DNA of 64,000 nt from Gemmatimonadota bacterium (lineage in GTDB: Bacteria; Gemmatimonadota; Gemmatimonadetes; Gemmatimonadales; GWC2-71-9), in NCBI GenBank assembly GCA_003169895.1, contig PNAE01000007.1, forward strand, positions 940,314 through 1,004,313, given 5' to 3'. Positions 52,301 to 61,423 of the stretch are shown in pieces. The translations under genes and the position numbers were made by a program. The notes under the pieces are model-generated. The model saw only the letters and a program-made list of their open reading frames with translations, was not told the DNA's origin and did no database searches. Within the stretch, counting starts at the first letter, position 1. The number at the start of each line of letters is the position of its first letter.

Positions 52301-55300
52301 GCGGCACCGTGCTGCGCAAACCGGCGTTGTGCACCGGCTCACTCGCCGCCACCATCCAGTTCTTCCCCTGGGGTGACCTGGGCTCGCGCTGCACCAACCA
52401 CAACGGCATCCCCGACACCGAGGACCTGGACGGCGACAACATCCTCGACGCGCAGGGCGCGGCAGACGACGTGTTTCGCTACGTGGTCGACCTGCGGGAC
52501 TCGGCGAGCTTCTTCGTCCGCCGGAGCGTCATCACCGACGCCAAGACTCACGTGCCTATCGTCGACCGGTTCGGTCGCACCGCAAGCTGGACCATCTATC
52601 GCGTGCCGCTGCACGCCGCGACCGACACCATCGGCAATCCGGACATCCACCTCGTCAAACAAGTACGGCTCACCTTCGCCACGCCACCCGACGATGGTGG
52701 TCCGGACAAAGCGGTGCAATGGGCCATGGCGCTGATGAAACTCACCGGCGCCGCGTGGATCGCCCGCGCCGACCGGCCCATCAAGTCGCTGTCCGGACCG
52801 ACCGCACAGTTTCACGGATCCGTCATCGTCGGCACGGTGTCGACCCAGGATTCGTCCACCACCGGACAAGGACTCGGCTATACCTCGCCCCCCGGCATCG
52901 GCAACGCGAGCGCCACGGTCACGGTGTCCCAGAGCCAGGCATCGCTGCAGATCAACGAGAAGTCGCTCCGGATCCAGGCGTTCGACCTGCACGCCGGCGA
53001 GCGCGCCGAGGGCTATACCCGGCTGGTCGCCGGATCGCAGAACCTGCTGTCCTATCGCCAGTTACGCGTGTGGATGCGGGGTCACGGGCCGGCGTGGAAC
53101 AACGGGCCGCTGCAGGCCTACGTGAAGGTCGCCAGCGACGCCTACAACTTCTATCTCTATCGCGCGCCGGCCCAGACCGGAACCTGGGATCCCGAGATGG
53201 TGATCGATCTCGCGACCTGGCAAGACTTGCGACAGAAAATCGAGAACGACCGACTGCACGGGGTGGCGCCGAGCGGGTCGCTGCAGTGCGGCGGCGATTC
53301 GACGGCCTACGTTGCCTGCACGGCCGACGGCGCGTACCTGGTGCAGGTGCGCGACCCGCAGATCAACCCGCCCAACCTTGCCGCGGTACAGGAACTCGCC
53401 GCCGGCATGTACTACAACGCGACGTCGGGGGCGCCAATCACGCAGACCGAGTTGTGGGTCGACGACATCCGGGTATCGCAGCCGGTTTCGACGGCCGGGT
53501 ATGCCGGCGCGTTCAATGCGCGGCTGATTGCGTCTGACGTCGCCACGTTCAACGTCGCGAGCGTATTCCAGAACGGCCAGTTCCACCTCATGGGTCAGGC
53601 GCCGAGCTTTCAGGACGCCGCCACACTCATCACGAGCAGCACGGTGCATCTGGAGAAGTTCCTGCCGACGCGCCTCGGCCTGCTTGTCCCGATGAGCGTG
53701 ATCAGCAGCTGGGGCTGGGTCAATCCGCAGTTGATCAGCGGCACCGACGTGGAGGCTGGCGCGCTCGTGGGCCTGCGGCGTCCGCGCAACGACGCGACGA
53801 CGTGGCAGATCGCCGTGAGCGATCCCTTGCGCCGCGGCGCCGCCCGGCTCACCCGTCTCGTGCTTAATCCGCTGTCGTTCGCGGCCTCGGGATCGGCGGC
53901 GACCAACGTCACGTCGCTGAGCCAGGCAACGGCGTCGAACTGGACAGCCTCGCTGGCCTACATCCTCAGCAACCAGCGCCGCGCGTATGCCATGCACCTG
54001 CGCGGATTGACACGGGGCCTGCCACGGTGGTTGCGCGAAAGCACCGCCGGGCAGGGACTCGCCAACGCCTCGTTCGCGCCGCTGCCGACATTGGCACAGT
54101 TCACGTCGACGCTGTCGCATACCATGGGTGACCTGCAGTCGTTCCAGGTTCCCATTCAAGTCCTCGCCGACACCATCCTGAAGCCGGTGACATCCGAGCA
54201 GTTTCTGTGGCGCAACGATGCCCGGGTGAACTGGGACCCCTTCACGATGCTTCACGTGACCGGCGGCTGGACGAGCACGCGGGACCTGCGCGAATATGCC
54301 GATTCCACCACGCTTGGCCGCGTCGTGGACGCGGCGCATCGCTTGTTATTTGGCACCGACGTGGGCGTCGAGCGCGACCGCAACCTCAACAACTCGATTT
54401 CCATCGCGCCACGGCTCGCCAGCTGGCTCGGGCCGCAGCTCACCGTCGGGACCAACTTCGTCCTGTCGCGGAGCCTGACGACTCGCAATCCGGTCCGCAT
54501 CGACGGCGACACGGCGGGTGCATACATCCTGCCGCAGACGCTCAACAATTCGCGGGTGATCGAGTTCCGGGTCACGGTGGATCCGCGCCTGCTGGCGCAA
54601 CGGATTTTCGGAGACTCGAGCAGCATTACCCACGCCACGGTGCGGTTCCGGCCCATCGAGATTTCGCAGCGGCACACGGTCGAATCGACGTTCGATCTCG
54701 CCCGGTTCAATCCCGGCATCGGGTACCAGCTGGCGCTGGGCGGCTTCGACTCGTTCCTGGCCCGCAACGGACAGGAGGCGATCGGTGCCGCGAATGGAAC
54801 GTCCACCAACGTCGCCGCATCGGTGGACCTGCCCTCGGGGCTCACCGCGCAGCTCAACTACAGCTCGACGACGTCGGACCGCTTCCAGCACCGCAGTGGC
54901 CCCACCGGATTCCTGCAGACAACCGGCACGACCGAAACGTGGCCCTCGGGGCGATTCAGCTGGACGCGCACCTTCCGGACCGGGCCGGTGACCACGCTCA
55001 CCGCGGGTTCGGTGATCGCGCGCGATCGCGCGACATCATTCAGCCCGTTCGAGGATGGATCCGCGAGCACTTCCATCTCCGAGACGCAACGGGTCACACC
55101 CAACCTGATACTGGTGTTCCGCAATGGCGTGTACGCCACGTTCAACGGCGAGATCGATAACAGCAACGCGGAATCCAGCGGCAACCAGACCCAGACGCAG
55201 ACGGCCAACCTGACGGGCACGGTGTCGTGGAGCGTCCGGATGCCGCGCTTCCTGTCTGCCACCCGGCGGAACCTGCAGACCAACATCACCGTGACCGAGA

Positions 55301-55530
55301 ACAACAACTCGTCCTGCATTCAACGCACCAGCGACACCAGCTGCGTTCCCTATTACGACCTGCACCGGTTTGAGGTCCAGACCGGATTCACCGCCATGCT
55401 CGAGCGGGCCATCCGGACCGGGCTCCAGTTCGGGTACGTGCACAACGCGGTGAACACCCTGGGCCTGCTCTCGTCCACCGTCACCATCAGCGTATTCTTC
55501 TCCGTTCCGCTCTCCAGCCTGGGGATGTAG
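49354..55530 (+). CDS. sprA: SprA/Sov-like giant outer-membrane translocon protein
   Basis: About 2058 residues. The TTG at 49354 gives a compact signal peptide (RPALLLALALGLPAAARA before QDTTHV); an ATG at 49300 would overlap lptF. The chain has many barrel-like strands and SprA-type segments: YDGITALGFNGIERTGAVRW, YLEEFEDDHSVQLLGGESAW, GIPDTEDLDGDNILDAQGAA, DKPVETSQMRIVIDVGKVSE, QTELWVDDIRVSQPVSTAGY. The C-terminus is a barrel strand ending VFFSVPLSSLGM. In Bacteroidetes SprA is the 36-strand type IX secretion channel, of roughly 2,400 residues. It directly precedes the glutaminyl-cyclase-like gene with no gap. Its partners PorK-PorN, PorL/M and PorP were not found in the window. Confidence 0.85.
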   Translation: MQANRPIPRPAARPALLLALALGLPAAARAQDTTHVLPLDSAGYISREQYRQFLRGLPRITPPAVLRGPGAWRFGGADSARVAASFDSAVAARAVDLDAEARRQRVFRRLSSFAPDTMQSDARRGLFGLSTNTADVAFDGTLEFNVSTSRQRNLACTPALVQTPGSGCTGGFTAPRIDNLVQLHSTGVFAQRFHINIDFDSKRDYAAGNIISGYYQGLVDEKLQSVEIGTQLFRPPPSRFLTATIPSNNFGIGATAVFGPLRVQAIAATQKGSVVATKTFTIGNGTVQPQDKLTRDLDYESDRVFWVVDPRALSGYPALDVLNASSISVPADQQPAEVRIYRYVSANQSSGANANYDGITALGFNGIERTGAVRWRLLKANVDYWLDPSGLWFVLANGRIDPSDYLAVSYRTKASTLVGSFPATDNPAAEDSLQLIFLPTRGPASPVFPYEMRQVYRVAGSSLVRPSLRAAILVSNSERPANAPGTFLSLLGLAIPADQATLDVDNRVFPRVRDPGASQVIKDALLIFPSTQPFSNPQLTAGERNDSLYVTPEYLLFTQGPPSKFQLHLQFDAQSGSDRSGIQLDAVQITDGSERIDVNGRRLSRSVDYTIDYLTGQVTFLDPVGLFGTGTATVTASFEERGLFAQAPTSIAGLTATWTLGRNKSISFSGLYQAEATGYTRPPIGYEPRASLLAGVTGDFLFDTPGVTRFLNGLVTRRSTAPSSLALTGEFAVSHPDPNRSGDAYLEEFEDDHSVQLLGGESAWRPGSVPQATADLESVVGQRFDSADAVQLTWQNLVPNAHDSITLLAPHDIDPTIASTSSTTATIEPVLWLTLHADTAGGIVDFNNRAHWHQDSLPHHPRWRSMTTALSATGADLSRNDYFEFALYETSDKPVETSQMRIVIDVGKVSEDALSIAPDSFRVLGTGDRIPAGLAIGDTIYTGRQYVGVHRLDTEKTFFGTWDATTDDIGILADRPDSLIGPGGTVLRKPALCTGSLAATIQFFPWGDLGSRCTNHNGIPDTEDLDGDNILDAQGAADDVFRYVVDLRDSASFFVRRSVITDAKTHVPIVDRFGRTASWTIYRVPLHAATDTIGNPDIHLVKQVRLTFATPPDDGGPDKAVQWAMALMKLTGAAWIARADRPIKSLSGPTAQFHGSVIVGTVSTQDSSTTGQGLGYTSPPGIGNASATVTVSQSQASLQINEKSLRIQAFDLHAGERAEGYTRLVAGSQNLLSYRQLRVWMRGHGPAWNNGPLQAYVKVASDAYNFYLYRAPAQTGTWDPEMVIDLATWQDLRQKIENDRLHGVAPSGSLQCGGDSTAYVACTADGAYLVQVRDPQINPPNLAAVQELAAGMYYNATSGAPITQTELWVDDIRVSQPVSTAGYAGAFNARLIASDVATFNVASVFQNGQFHLMGQAPSFQDAATLITSSTVHLEKFLPTRLGLLVPMSVISSWGWVNPQLISGTDVEAGALVGLRRPRNDATTWQIAVSDPLRRGAARLTRLVLNPLSFAASGSAATNVTSLSQATASNWTASLAYILSNQRRAYAMHLRGLTRGLPRWLRESTAGQGLANASFAPLPTLAQFTSTLSHTMGDLQSFQVPIQVLADTILKPVTSEQFLWRNDARVNWDPFTMLHVTGGWTSTRDLREYADSTTLGRVVDAAHRLLFGTDVGVERDRNLNNSISIAPRLASWLGPQLTVGTNFVLSRSLTTRNPVRIDGDTAGAYILPQTLNNSRVIEFRVTVDPRLLAQRIFGDSSSITHATVRFRPIEISQRHTVESTFDLARFNPGIGYQLALGGFDSFLARNGQEAIGAANGTSTNVAASVDLPSGLTAQLNYSSTTSDRFQHRSGPTGFLQTTGTTETWPSGRFSWTRTFRTGPVTTLTAGSVIARDRATSFSPFEDGSASTSISETQRVTPNLILVFRNGVYATFNGEIDNSNAESSGNQTQTQTANLTGTVSWSVRMPRFLSATRRNLQTNITVTENNNSSCIQRTSDTSCVPYYDLHRFEVQTGFTAMLERAIRTGLQFGYVHNAVNTLGLLSSTVTISVFFSVPLSSLGM

Positions 55531-56448
55531 ATGTCGCAACGGATCCGAGTCGTCGTCGCACTGACCGCGCTGGCCGCTGCCTGTGGCGCCGGCAGCGGAC
55601 CACCACCTGCCCGGGAATTCAGCGGCAAGCAGGCGCTGGAGTACGTGGAGAAGCAGGTCGCGTTCGGGCCGCGGGTGCCGGGCCAACCGGGCCATGAGGC
55701 CATGGCCCGGTGGCTTGATTCGATGTCCCGCGCGCGCGCCGACAGCGTCACGCTGCAGCGATGGTGGCATCACACCGCCAGCGGTGACTCGATCGCGATG
55801 ACCAACGTCCTGGCGCAGTTCAATCCCAAGGCCACCCAGCGGGTGCTCTACCTGGCGCACTGGGATACGCGGCCGCACGCGGACCAGGACGACAAGGACA
55901 AGAATTCGCCGATCCCCGGCGCCGACGACGGCGGGTCCGGCGTCGCCATCCTGCTGGGCGTTGCCGACGCACTCAAGAAGGCACCCCCTGACGTCGGTGT
56001 CGATCTCCTGTTTGTCGACGGCGAGGACTACGGCACCTTCGGGCCGCCGCGAGTCGACGTGCTGATCGGCGCGGACTACTACGCCCAGCATCCTGTGGTC
56101 ACGACCCGGCCGCTGTTCGCGGTGCTGTGGGACATGGTGGGTCACAAGAACCTGCAGATCCCGATCGAACAGAACTCGCAGGTCGCAGCACCCGACGTGG
56201 TCGAGAAGGTCTGGGGTACGGCCGAGAGCATGGGGTACGGGCACATCTTTGTCCGCACGCCGACGGGTGGCATCACCGACGATCATATCCCATTGATCGA
56301 TGCGGGGATGCGGGCGGTCGACATCATCGACATCAGCAACTATCCCTACTGGCACACGCTGCAGGACACGCCGGACAAGGAATCGGCGCAGAGTCTCGAG
56401 GCGGTCGGCAATGTGGCCGTGGCCGTGATCCGGCGGGCGCTGAAGTAG
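55531..56448 (+). CDS. M28-family lipoprotein resembling bacterial glutaminyl-peptide cyclotransferase
   Basis: A 305-residue zinc protein. The signal ends in a lipobox at Cys18 (LTALAAAC). The fold is M28, and the details match glutaminyl cyclases: LYLAHWDTRPHADQD, PIPGADDGGSGVAILLGVAD, VDLLFVDGEDYGTFG and GGITDDHIPLIDAG. Asp133, Glu165 and His252 correspond to the single-zinc Asp-Glu-His set of QC enzymes. QC converts an N-terminal Gln freed by signal peptidase into pyroglutamate. An aminopeptidase activity remains possible. It begins at the base after the sprA stop, so the two are almost certainly co-transcribed. Confidence 0.85.
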   Translation: MSQRIRVVVALTALAAACGAGSGPPPAREFSGKQALEYVEKQVAFGPRVPGQPGHEAMARWLDSMSRARADSVTLQRWWHHTASGDSIAMTNVLAQFNPKATQRVLYLAHWDTRPHADQDDKDKNSPIPGADDGGSGVAILLGVADALKKAPPDVGVDLLFVDGEDYGTFGPPRVDVLIGADYYAQHPVVTTRPLFAVLWDMVGHKNLQIPIEQNSQVAAPDVVEKVWGTAESMGYGHIFVRTPTGGITDDHIPLIDAGMRAVDIIDISNYPYWHTLQDTPDKESAQSLEAVGNVAVAVIRRALK

Positions 56449-56564
56449 CGCGGACCGAGCACGAAGCGTCGGCGCGCTCGATGGCGCATCCGCACGCGCA
56501 ACGACGCTCCATGCTGCGCTGGAACGATCACCAACGCCATCGATCCCACACCGATGGTCCCGGG

Positions 56565-57200
56565 ATGAAAAACCTCCTGGCTGGAATCCCCCGTCGTGAG
56601 CGCCGAGCGCTCGCCATCCTGCTCGGCCTCGCCCTGGTCGGTCACCTGCTCCGCGCCGTGGCGAAAGCCCCGGGAGTGCCGCCGGTTGCCGCGCAGCTGT
56701 TCGATCCGGCAACCGATGGCGACCCACTCGCCCACCGGGATTCGATTCGCCAGCAGGCCCGGCCACTGGGCGGCAACGAGCGGGTCGACGTGGAGCGCGC
56801 CGGCGCCGATGAACTCTCGCGATTGCCGGGTATCGGTCCAGCGCTGGCCAAGCGGATCGTGGCGGATCGCCAGAGCCATGGGGTGTTCAGCAGCATCGAT
56901 GGCCTGCGCCGGGTCCGCGGGCTGGGCCCCGCACTGCTGGGCCGGCTGGCGCCGCACCTCAGTTTCGGGGGCATGCCGGCCGAAGCTGTGGTAACGAGCC
57001 CGTCCGACCCGCTCGACGTCAACCGGGCAAGTGTGGCCGATCTGGTCAGTCTGCCGGGTATTGGCCCGGCCAAGGCGCGCGCCATCGTCGCATTTCGCGA
57101 TAGCGTTGGCCCATTTCGCCAACTGGAAGATCTCCGGCGGGTTCCCGGGATCTCTGCTGCACTGATCAAGCGGCTGGACGGCCGCTTGGCGGTTCCATGA
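56565..57200 (+). CDS. comEA: ComEA-like helix-hairpin-helix protein
   Basis: A 211-residue protein with an N-terminal membrane segment (RALAILLGLALVGHLLRAVA, residues 13-32) and two helix-hairpin-helix pairs: residues 75-125 (DELSRLPGIGPALAKRIVAD) and 145-205 (LDVNRASVADLVSLPGIGPA). ComEA proteins bind DNA in the periplasm during transformation. The double HhH unit is longer than the usual single one. The ATG at 56565 is used, though an ATG at 56511 is in frame. It lies between the cyclase and pilB, and its pilus neighbours favour a DNA-uptake role. The 116-base gap before it has no recognised feature. Confidence 0.8.
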   Translation: MKNLLAGIPRRERRALAILLGLALVGHLLRAVAKAPGVPPVAAQLFDPATDGDPLAHRDSIRQQARPLGGNERVDVERAGADELSRLPGIGPALAKRIVADRQSHGVFSSIDGLRRVRGLGPALLGRLAPHLSFGGMPAEAVVTSPSDPLDVNRASVADLVSLPGIGPAKARAIVAFRDSVGPFRQLEDLRRVPGISAALIKRLDGRLAVP

Positions 57201-57218
57201 CCTTCAACCGGGCGGGCC

Positions 57219-59009
57219 ATGCCGACCGCCAAGGCATCCCCCTTGCACCCTTCGGCCGGGATGACCGCCCCACACGCTCCCGCCGCCGGCCCACCGACCG
57301 ATTCGGCCCACGCCGCCGACCGGCTGGGCGAGGTACTGCTGGCCCAGGGCCTGGTGACCCGGGACCAGCTCGCGGTCGCGTTGCGCGAGCAGCGGTCGAC
57401 GCATCACCGACTCGGACTGGTGCTGGTGCGCCAAGGGGTGGTCGACGAGCTCGAGCTGACCAAGGTGCTGGCGCGCCAGTACCGGATGCCGGCCGTCGAC
57501 CTCTCCCGGTTCGAGGTCGACGCCCGCATCCTCAAGCTGATCCCGGCCGACCTCGCGCTCAAGCGCATGGTGCTGCCGCTCAAGCGCGAGGGTCGCACGC
57601 TTACGGTTGCGGTGGCAGACCCGGCCGACCAGGGGCTCCTGGAAGACCTCAAGTTCATCACCCGGTATGACCTCTTCGCGGTGCTCGCCGGCGAGCACAC
57701 GCTCCGGTCGCTGATCGAACGCCATTATGAGAGCAGCGATGAGCAGCTGCAATCGATCCTCAAGGAGATGGAGGGGATCGGCGAAGATGTCGAGGTCGTC
57801 ACCGAAGCGGACGATGACGCCGCGGCGGTTCAGCAAGCCCTGGTCGACGACGCACCGGTCGTCAAGCTGATCAACGGGCTGCTCACGGACGCGGTAAAGC
57901 GCGGCGCCTCCGACATCCACGTCGAGCCGTTCGAGCACGAGATCCGGATCCGTTACCGGATTGACGGCGTGCTGCAGGAAGTGATGAAGCCGCCGCTCAA
58001 GATGAAGGCGGCGCTCAGCTCGCGCATCAAGATCCTGGCTCAGCTCAACATTGCGGAGCGGCGCATCCCTCAGGACGGCCGGCTCAAGCTCAAGATGGGT
58101 ACCCGCGTCATCGACTTCCGCGTCTCGACGCTGCCGGTGCTCTTCGGCGAGAAAATCGTGCTCCGTATTCTCGACAAGGGCAACCTGACCCTGGACCTCA
58201 CCAAGTTCGGGTTCGAGCCCAAGGCGGAAGCCGACCTGCTGCGCGCCATCCTGAACCCATACGGCATGGTGCTGGTGACCGGGCCGACCGGGTCCGGCAA
58301 GACAACCACGCTCTATTCGGCGCTGCAGCGGATCAACACCGTCGAAACCAACATCATGACGGCCGAAGACCCGGTCGAGTACAACCTGCCGGGCATCAAC
58401 CAGGCGCCGATGCGGGCCGAGATCGGGCTGACCTTCGCCGCGGCGTTGCGGGCGTTCCTGCGGCAGGACCCGAACATCATCATGATCGGCGAAATCCGCG
58501 ACCTGGAAACCGGCGGCATCGCGATCAAGGCGGCATTGACCGGGCACCTCGTCCTCTCCACGTTGCATACCAACGATGCGCCCAGCACCGTCATCCGGAT
58601 GATCGACATGGGCATCGAGGCGTTCAACGTCGCCAGCGCGGTCAACCTGGTCGTGGCGCAGCGGTTGGTCCGCCGCATCTGCACCAGTTGCAAGGCCCCG
58701 GTGAGCTACAGCGACGTCGAGCTCAAGTCGCTGTCGCTGGACATCGAGCCGTTGCGCCGGATCTCCTTCTTCAAGGGTGCCGGGTGCGACCAGTGTGGCG
58801 GGACCGGGTACCGTGGGCGCGCCGGCTTGTACGAGGTGATGGCGATGTCGCCGGCCTTGCGGCGCATGGTGCTCACCGGTGCGTCGACCGTCGAACTCCG
58901 CGATCAAGCGGTGAGTGAAGGGATGCTCACGCTGCGCATGGATGGAATGAAAAAGCTCGAGCGCGGTATCACAACGCTCGAGGAAGTCGTCAAGGAGACA
59001 AGTGAATGA
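57219..59009 (+). CDS. pilB: Type IV pilus assembly ATPase PilB
   Basis: A 596-residue hexameric ATPase that powers pilus extension (GspE/PilB family). The N-terminal MshEN/GspE-N region is at about 35-170 (RLGEVLLAQGLVTRDQLAVA). The catalytic part has Walker A VTGPTGSGKTTTLYSALQ, the Asp box MTAEDPVEYNLPGINQ, Walker B IIMIGEIRDLETGGIA and the His box LVLSTLHTNDAPST. Two CxxC pairs (RRICTSCKAP and AGCDQCGGTGYRG) form the zinc site seen in PilB and GspE. The N-terminal start is uncertain (an ATG at 57261 is also in frame). Its stop overlaps pilT by ATGA. Confidence 0.96.
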   Translation: MPTAKASPLHPSAGMTAPHAPAAGPPTDSAHAADRLGEVLLAQGLVTRDQLAVALREQRSTHHRLGLVLVRQGVVDELELTKVLARQYRMPAVDLSRFEVDARILKLIPADLALKRMVLPLKREGRTLTVAVADPADQGLLEDLKFITRYDLFAVLAGEHTLRSLIERHYESSDEQLQSILKEMEGIGEDVEVVTEADDDAAAVQQALVDDAPVVKLINGLLTDAVKRGASDIHVEPFEHEIRIRYRIDGVLQEVMKPPLKMKAALSSRIKILAQLNIAERRIPQDGRLKLKMGTRVIDFRVSTLPVLFGEKIVLRILDKGNLTLDLTKFGFEPKAEADLLRAILNPYGMVLVTGPTGSGKTTTLYSALQRINTVETNIMTAEDPVEYNLPGINQAPMRAEIGLTFAAALRAFLRQDPNIIMIGEIRDLETGGIAIKAALTGHLVLSTLHTNDAPSTVIRMIDMGIEAFNVASAVNLVVAQRLVRRICTSCKAPVSYSDVELKSLSLDIEPLRRISFFKGAGCDQCGGTGYRGRAGLYEVMAMSPALRRMVLTGASTVELRDQAVSEGMLTLRMDGMKKLERGITTLEEVVKETSE

Positions 59010-60121
59010 CGCTCAACCTGCGCAGCCTCCTCGAAGAGATGATCTCCCGGGACGCTTCGGACCTGCACCTGACCACCGGCGTGCGGCCCAAGCTTCGCGT
59101 TGACGGCGAGCTGGTCGACGCCGAGGTCGACGAGGTGCTGCAACCCAAGGACACGCTCTCCCTCGCCTATTCGGTGCTGACCGAAGCGCAGAAGAAGCGC
59201 TTCGAGCAGGAGGACGAGCTCGACTTTTCGTTCGGCATCCAGAGCCTGGCGCGGTTTCGCGGCAACGTCTTCAAGCAGCGCGGCTGCGTCGCCATGGCCA
59301 TCCGGATGATCCCGTTCATCGTCAAGTCATTCGAAGAACTGCGCCTGCCGCCGATCACCGCCAAGCTGGCGGAACGCCCCCGGGGTCTGGTGCTGGTGAC
59401 CGGGCCGACCGGCTCGGGCAAGTCGACGACGCTGGCGGCGATGATCGACAAGATCAACAAGGAACGAACCGGGCACATCATCACGGTCGAGGACCCGATC
59501 GAGTTCATCCACCGTCACCAGAACTGCATCGTCAACCAGCGGGAAGTCGGCACCGATACGCCGTCGTTCGCGTCGGCGCTGAAGTATGCGTTGCGCGAGG
59601 ATCCGGACGTCATCCTGGTCGGCGAAATGCGCGACCTCGAGACCATCTCGGCGGCGCTCACGATCGCCGAAACCGGTCACCTCGTGCTGGCGACGTTGCA
59701 CACGAACTCGGCCCCCGAGGCGATCAATCGCATCATCGACGTGTTCCCCAGCAACCAGCAGTCGCAAGTGCGGGCCCAGCTCGCCTTCGTGCTCGAGGGC
59801 GTCATCACCCAGACCCTGCTGCCCCGCGCCAAGGCCCGCGGCCGGGTCATGGCGGCCGAAATCATGATCGCGACGCCGGCCATCCGGGCCGTGGTCCGCG
59901 ACGACAAGGCGCACCAGATCTATTCGCTGATGCAGGCCGGCAAGAAACACGGCATGCAGACCATGAACGACGCGCTGTACCAGGCCTACATGGGGCGCGA
60001 GGTGACCAGGGACGATTGTCTGCGAGTGTCGCCCAATGGCTCGGAATTCCTGCGCTCGATCGGCGAGACACCGGTGGAAGAGCAGGCCATGGGCGAGGCG
60101 CGGCTGGCGAAGGCGAAATAG
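59006..60121 (+). CDS. pilT: Type IV pilus retraction ATPase PilT
   Basis: A 371-residue ATPase for pilus retraction. The PilT pattern is complete: MISRDASDLHLTTGVRPKLR, Walker A VTGPTGSGKSTTLAAMIDKI, VEDPIEFIHRHQNCIVNQRE, Walker B VILVGEMRDLETISAALTIA, the His box LVLATLHTNSAPEAINRIID and PRAKARGRVMAAEIMIATPA. The PilT C-terminal motif appears as AIRAVVRDDKAHQIYSLMQA. There are no zinc cysteines, as expected for PilT. ATGA overlap with pilB indicates co-translation. Confidence 0.96.
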   Translation: MTLNLRSLLEEMISRDASDLHLTTGVRPKLRVDGELVDAEVDEVLQPKDTLSLAYSVLTEAQKKRFEQEDELDFSFGIQSLARFRGNVFKQRGCVAMAIRMIPFIVKSFEELRLPPITAKLAERPRGLVLVTGPTGSGKSTTLAAMIDKINKERTGHIITVEDPIEFIHRHQNCIVNQREVGTDTPSFASALKYALREDPDVILVGEMRDLETISAALTIAETGHLVLATLHTNSAPEAINRIIDVFPSNQQSQVRAQLAFVLEGVITQTLLPRAKARGRVMAAEIMIATPAIRAVVRDDKAHQIYSLMQAGKKHGMQTMNDALYQAYMGREVTRDDCLRVSPNGSEFLRSIGETPVEEQAMGEARLAKAK

Positions 60122-60208
60122 AGATTGACCTGGGGCTCGGGGCTGGCAGCCCCTGGCTCCCAGCTGAGCGTTCATCGACCGATATTATTGCTAACCGCGG
60201 AGTTCCCA

Positions 60209-61414
60209 GTGCCCGTCTTTGAATACACTGCCAAGAATGCGACCACCGGCCAGATCCTCAAGGGCACGTTCGACGCTCCCACCCGGGACGAGGTGGTTGG
60301 TCACCTGCGCAAGAACCGGCTGCTGCTGGTGTCGCTGCGCGAAGCCCGCCGCGAAATCAAGTTGTCGCTGCCGGGCCGGGGGATCAGCACCCGCGACATC
60401 GTCATCTTCACGCGCCAGTTCGCGACCATGATCAATTCGGGCCTGCCGCTGGTACAGTCGCTCACCATCCTCGCGGCGCAGACCGAGAACCTCAAGCTGA
60501 AGGAAGTCACCCGCAGCGTGGTGCACGACGTTGAGGCGGGCAACACCCTTGCCGACGCGTTGGCCAAGCACCCAACGGCGTTTCCGCAGTTGTACGTCAA
60601 CATGGTGGCCGCCGGCGAGGCGGGCGGCATTCTGGATACCATCCTGATGCGGTTGGCGACGTTCCTGGAGAAGAACGACAAACTGGTGCGCAAGGTGAAG
60701 AGCGCGATGATCTATCCGGCGGTGATCTTCACCGTCGCCTTGGGTGCGATCGCGATCCTGCTGATCTTCGTCATTCCGGTGTTCCGCAGCATGTTCGAGT
60801 CGGTCCACATGGACCTGCCGCTCCCCACACGGATCGTCATCGGGCTGTCCGATTTCCTGCGGGTTTTCTGGCCGGTGGTGATCGTCGGCGTCGTAGTGGG
60901 GGTATTCGCCTTCAAGCGATTCCGCGCGACCCACGGCGGTCGACGCCGAGTTGACGCCTTTCTGCTCGCGATGCCGGTGCTGGGTGACGTGCTCCGCAAG
61001 TCGGCGGTGTCGCGATTCACGCGCACGCTGGGTACGCTCGTTTCCTCCGGCGTATCGATCCTGGACGGCCTGGAAATCACCGCCAAGACGGCAGGCAATA
61101 CCATCATCCACGACGCCATCATGGCGTCGCGCTCGTCAATCGCCGGCGGCGACACGATCGCGGCCCCGCTCGAAAAGTCGGGCGTCTTCCCGCCGATGGT
61201 GATTTCGATGATCGCTGTCGGCGAGCAGACCGGCGGACTCGACGAGATGCTGAGCCGGATCGCCGATTTCTACGACGATGAAGTCGACGTCGCGGTGAGC
61301 GGCCTGCTGTCGCTGCTCGAGCCGATCATGATCCTGTTCCTCGGCGTCATCGTCGGCGGCATGATCGTGGCGATGTACCTGCCAATCTTCGGGATGATGC
61401 AGGTGATTCAGTAG
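60209..61414 (+). CDS. pilC: Type IV pilus inner-membrane platform protein PilC
   Basis: A 401-residue PilC/GspF protein. It contains two T2SSF domains: the first with FTRQFATMINSGLPLVQSLT and NMVAAGEAGGILDTILMRLA, the second with FTRTLGTLVSSGVSILDGLE and MIAVGEQTGGLDEMLSRIAD. There are three membrane segments (IYPAVIFTVALGAIAILLIF, VVIVGVVVGVFAF, EPIMILFLGVIVGGMIVAMY). The GTG at 60209 (VPVFEYTAKNATTGQIL) is the start by family alignment, with GGAG a few bases before; the open frame upstream is unrelated. The 87-base gap from pilT has no notable feature. Confidence 0.95.
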   Translation: MPVFEYTAKNATTGQILKGTFDAPTRDEVVGHLRKNRLLLVSLREARREIKLSLPGRGISTRDIVIFTRQFATMINSGLPLVQSLTILAAQTENLKLKEVTRSVVHDVEAGNTLADALAKHPTAFPQLYVNMVAAGEAGGILDTILMRLATFLEKNDKLVRKVKSAMIYPAVIFTVALGAIAILLIFVIPVFRSMFESVHMDLPLPTRIVIGLSDFLRVFWPVVIVGVVVGVFAFKRFRATHGGRRRVDAFLLAMPVLGDVLRKSAVSRFTRTLGTLVSSGVSILDGLEITAKTAGNTIIHDAIMASRSSIAGGDTIAAPLEKSGVFPPMVISMIAVGEQTGGLDEMLSRIADFYDDEVDVAVSGLLSLLEPIMILFLGVIVGGMIVAMYLPIFGMMQVIQ

Positions 61415-61423
61415 ACCGCAGGC

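Noticed and set aside
53062..54339. Minus-strand open frame inside sprA
   Set aside because: Arg/Gly/His-rich shadow of the sprA frame, without family features.
57204..58907. Minus-strand open frame of over 560 codons inside pilB
   Set aside because: pilB is unmistakable with Walker and zinc motifs; the reverse frame is a codon-bias artefact.
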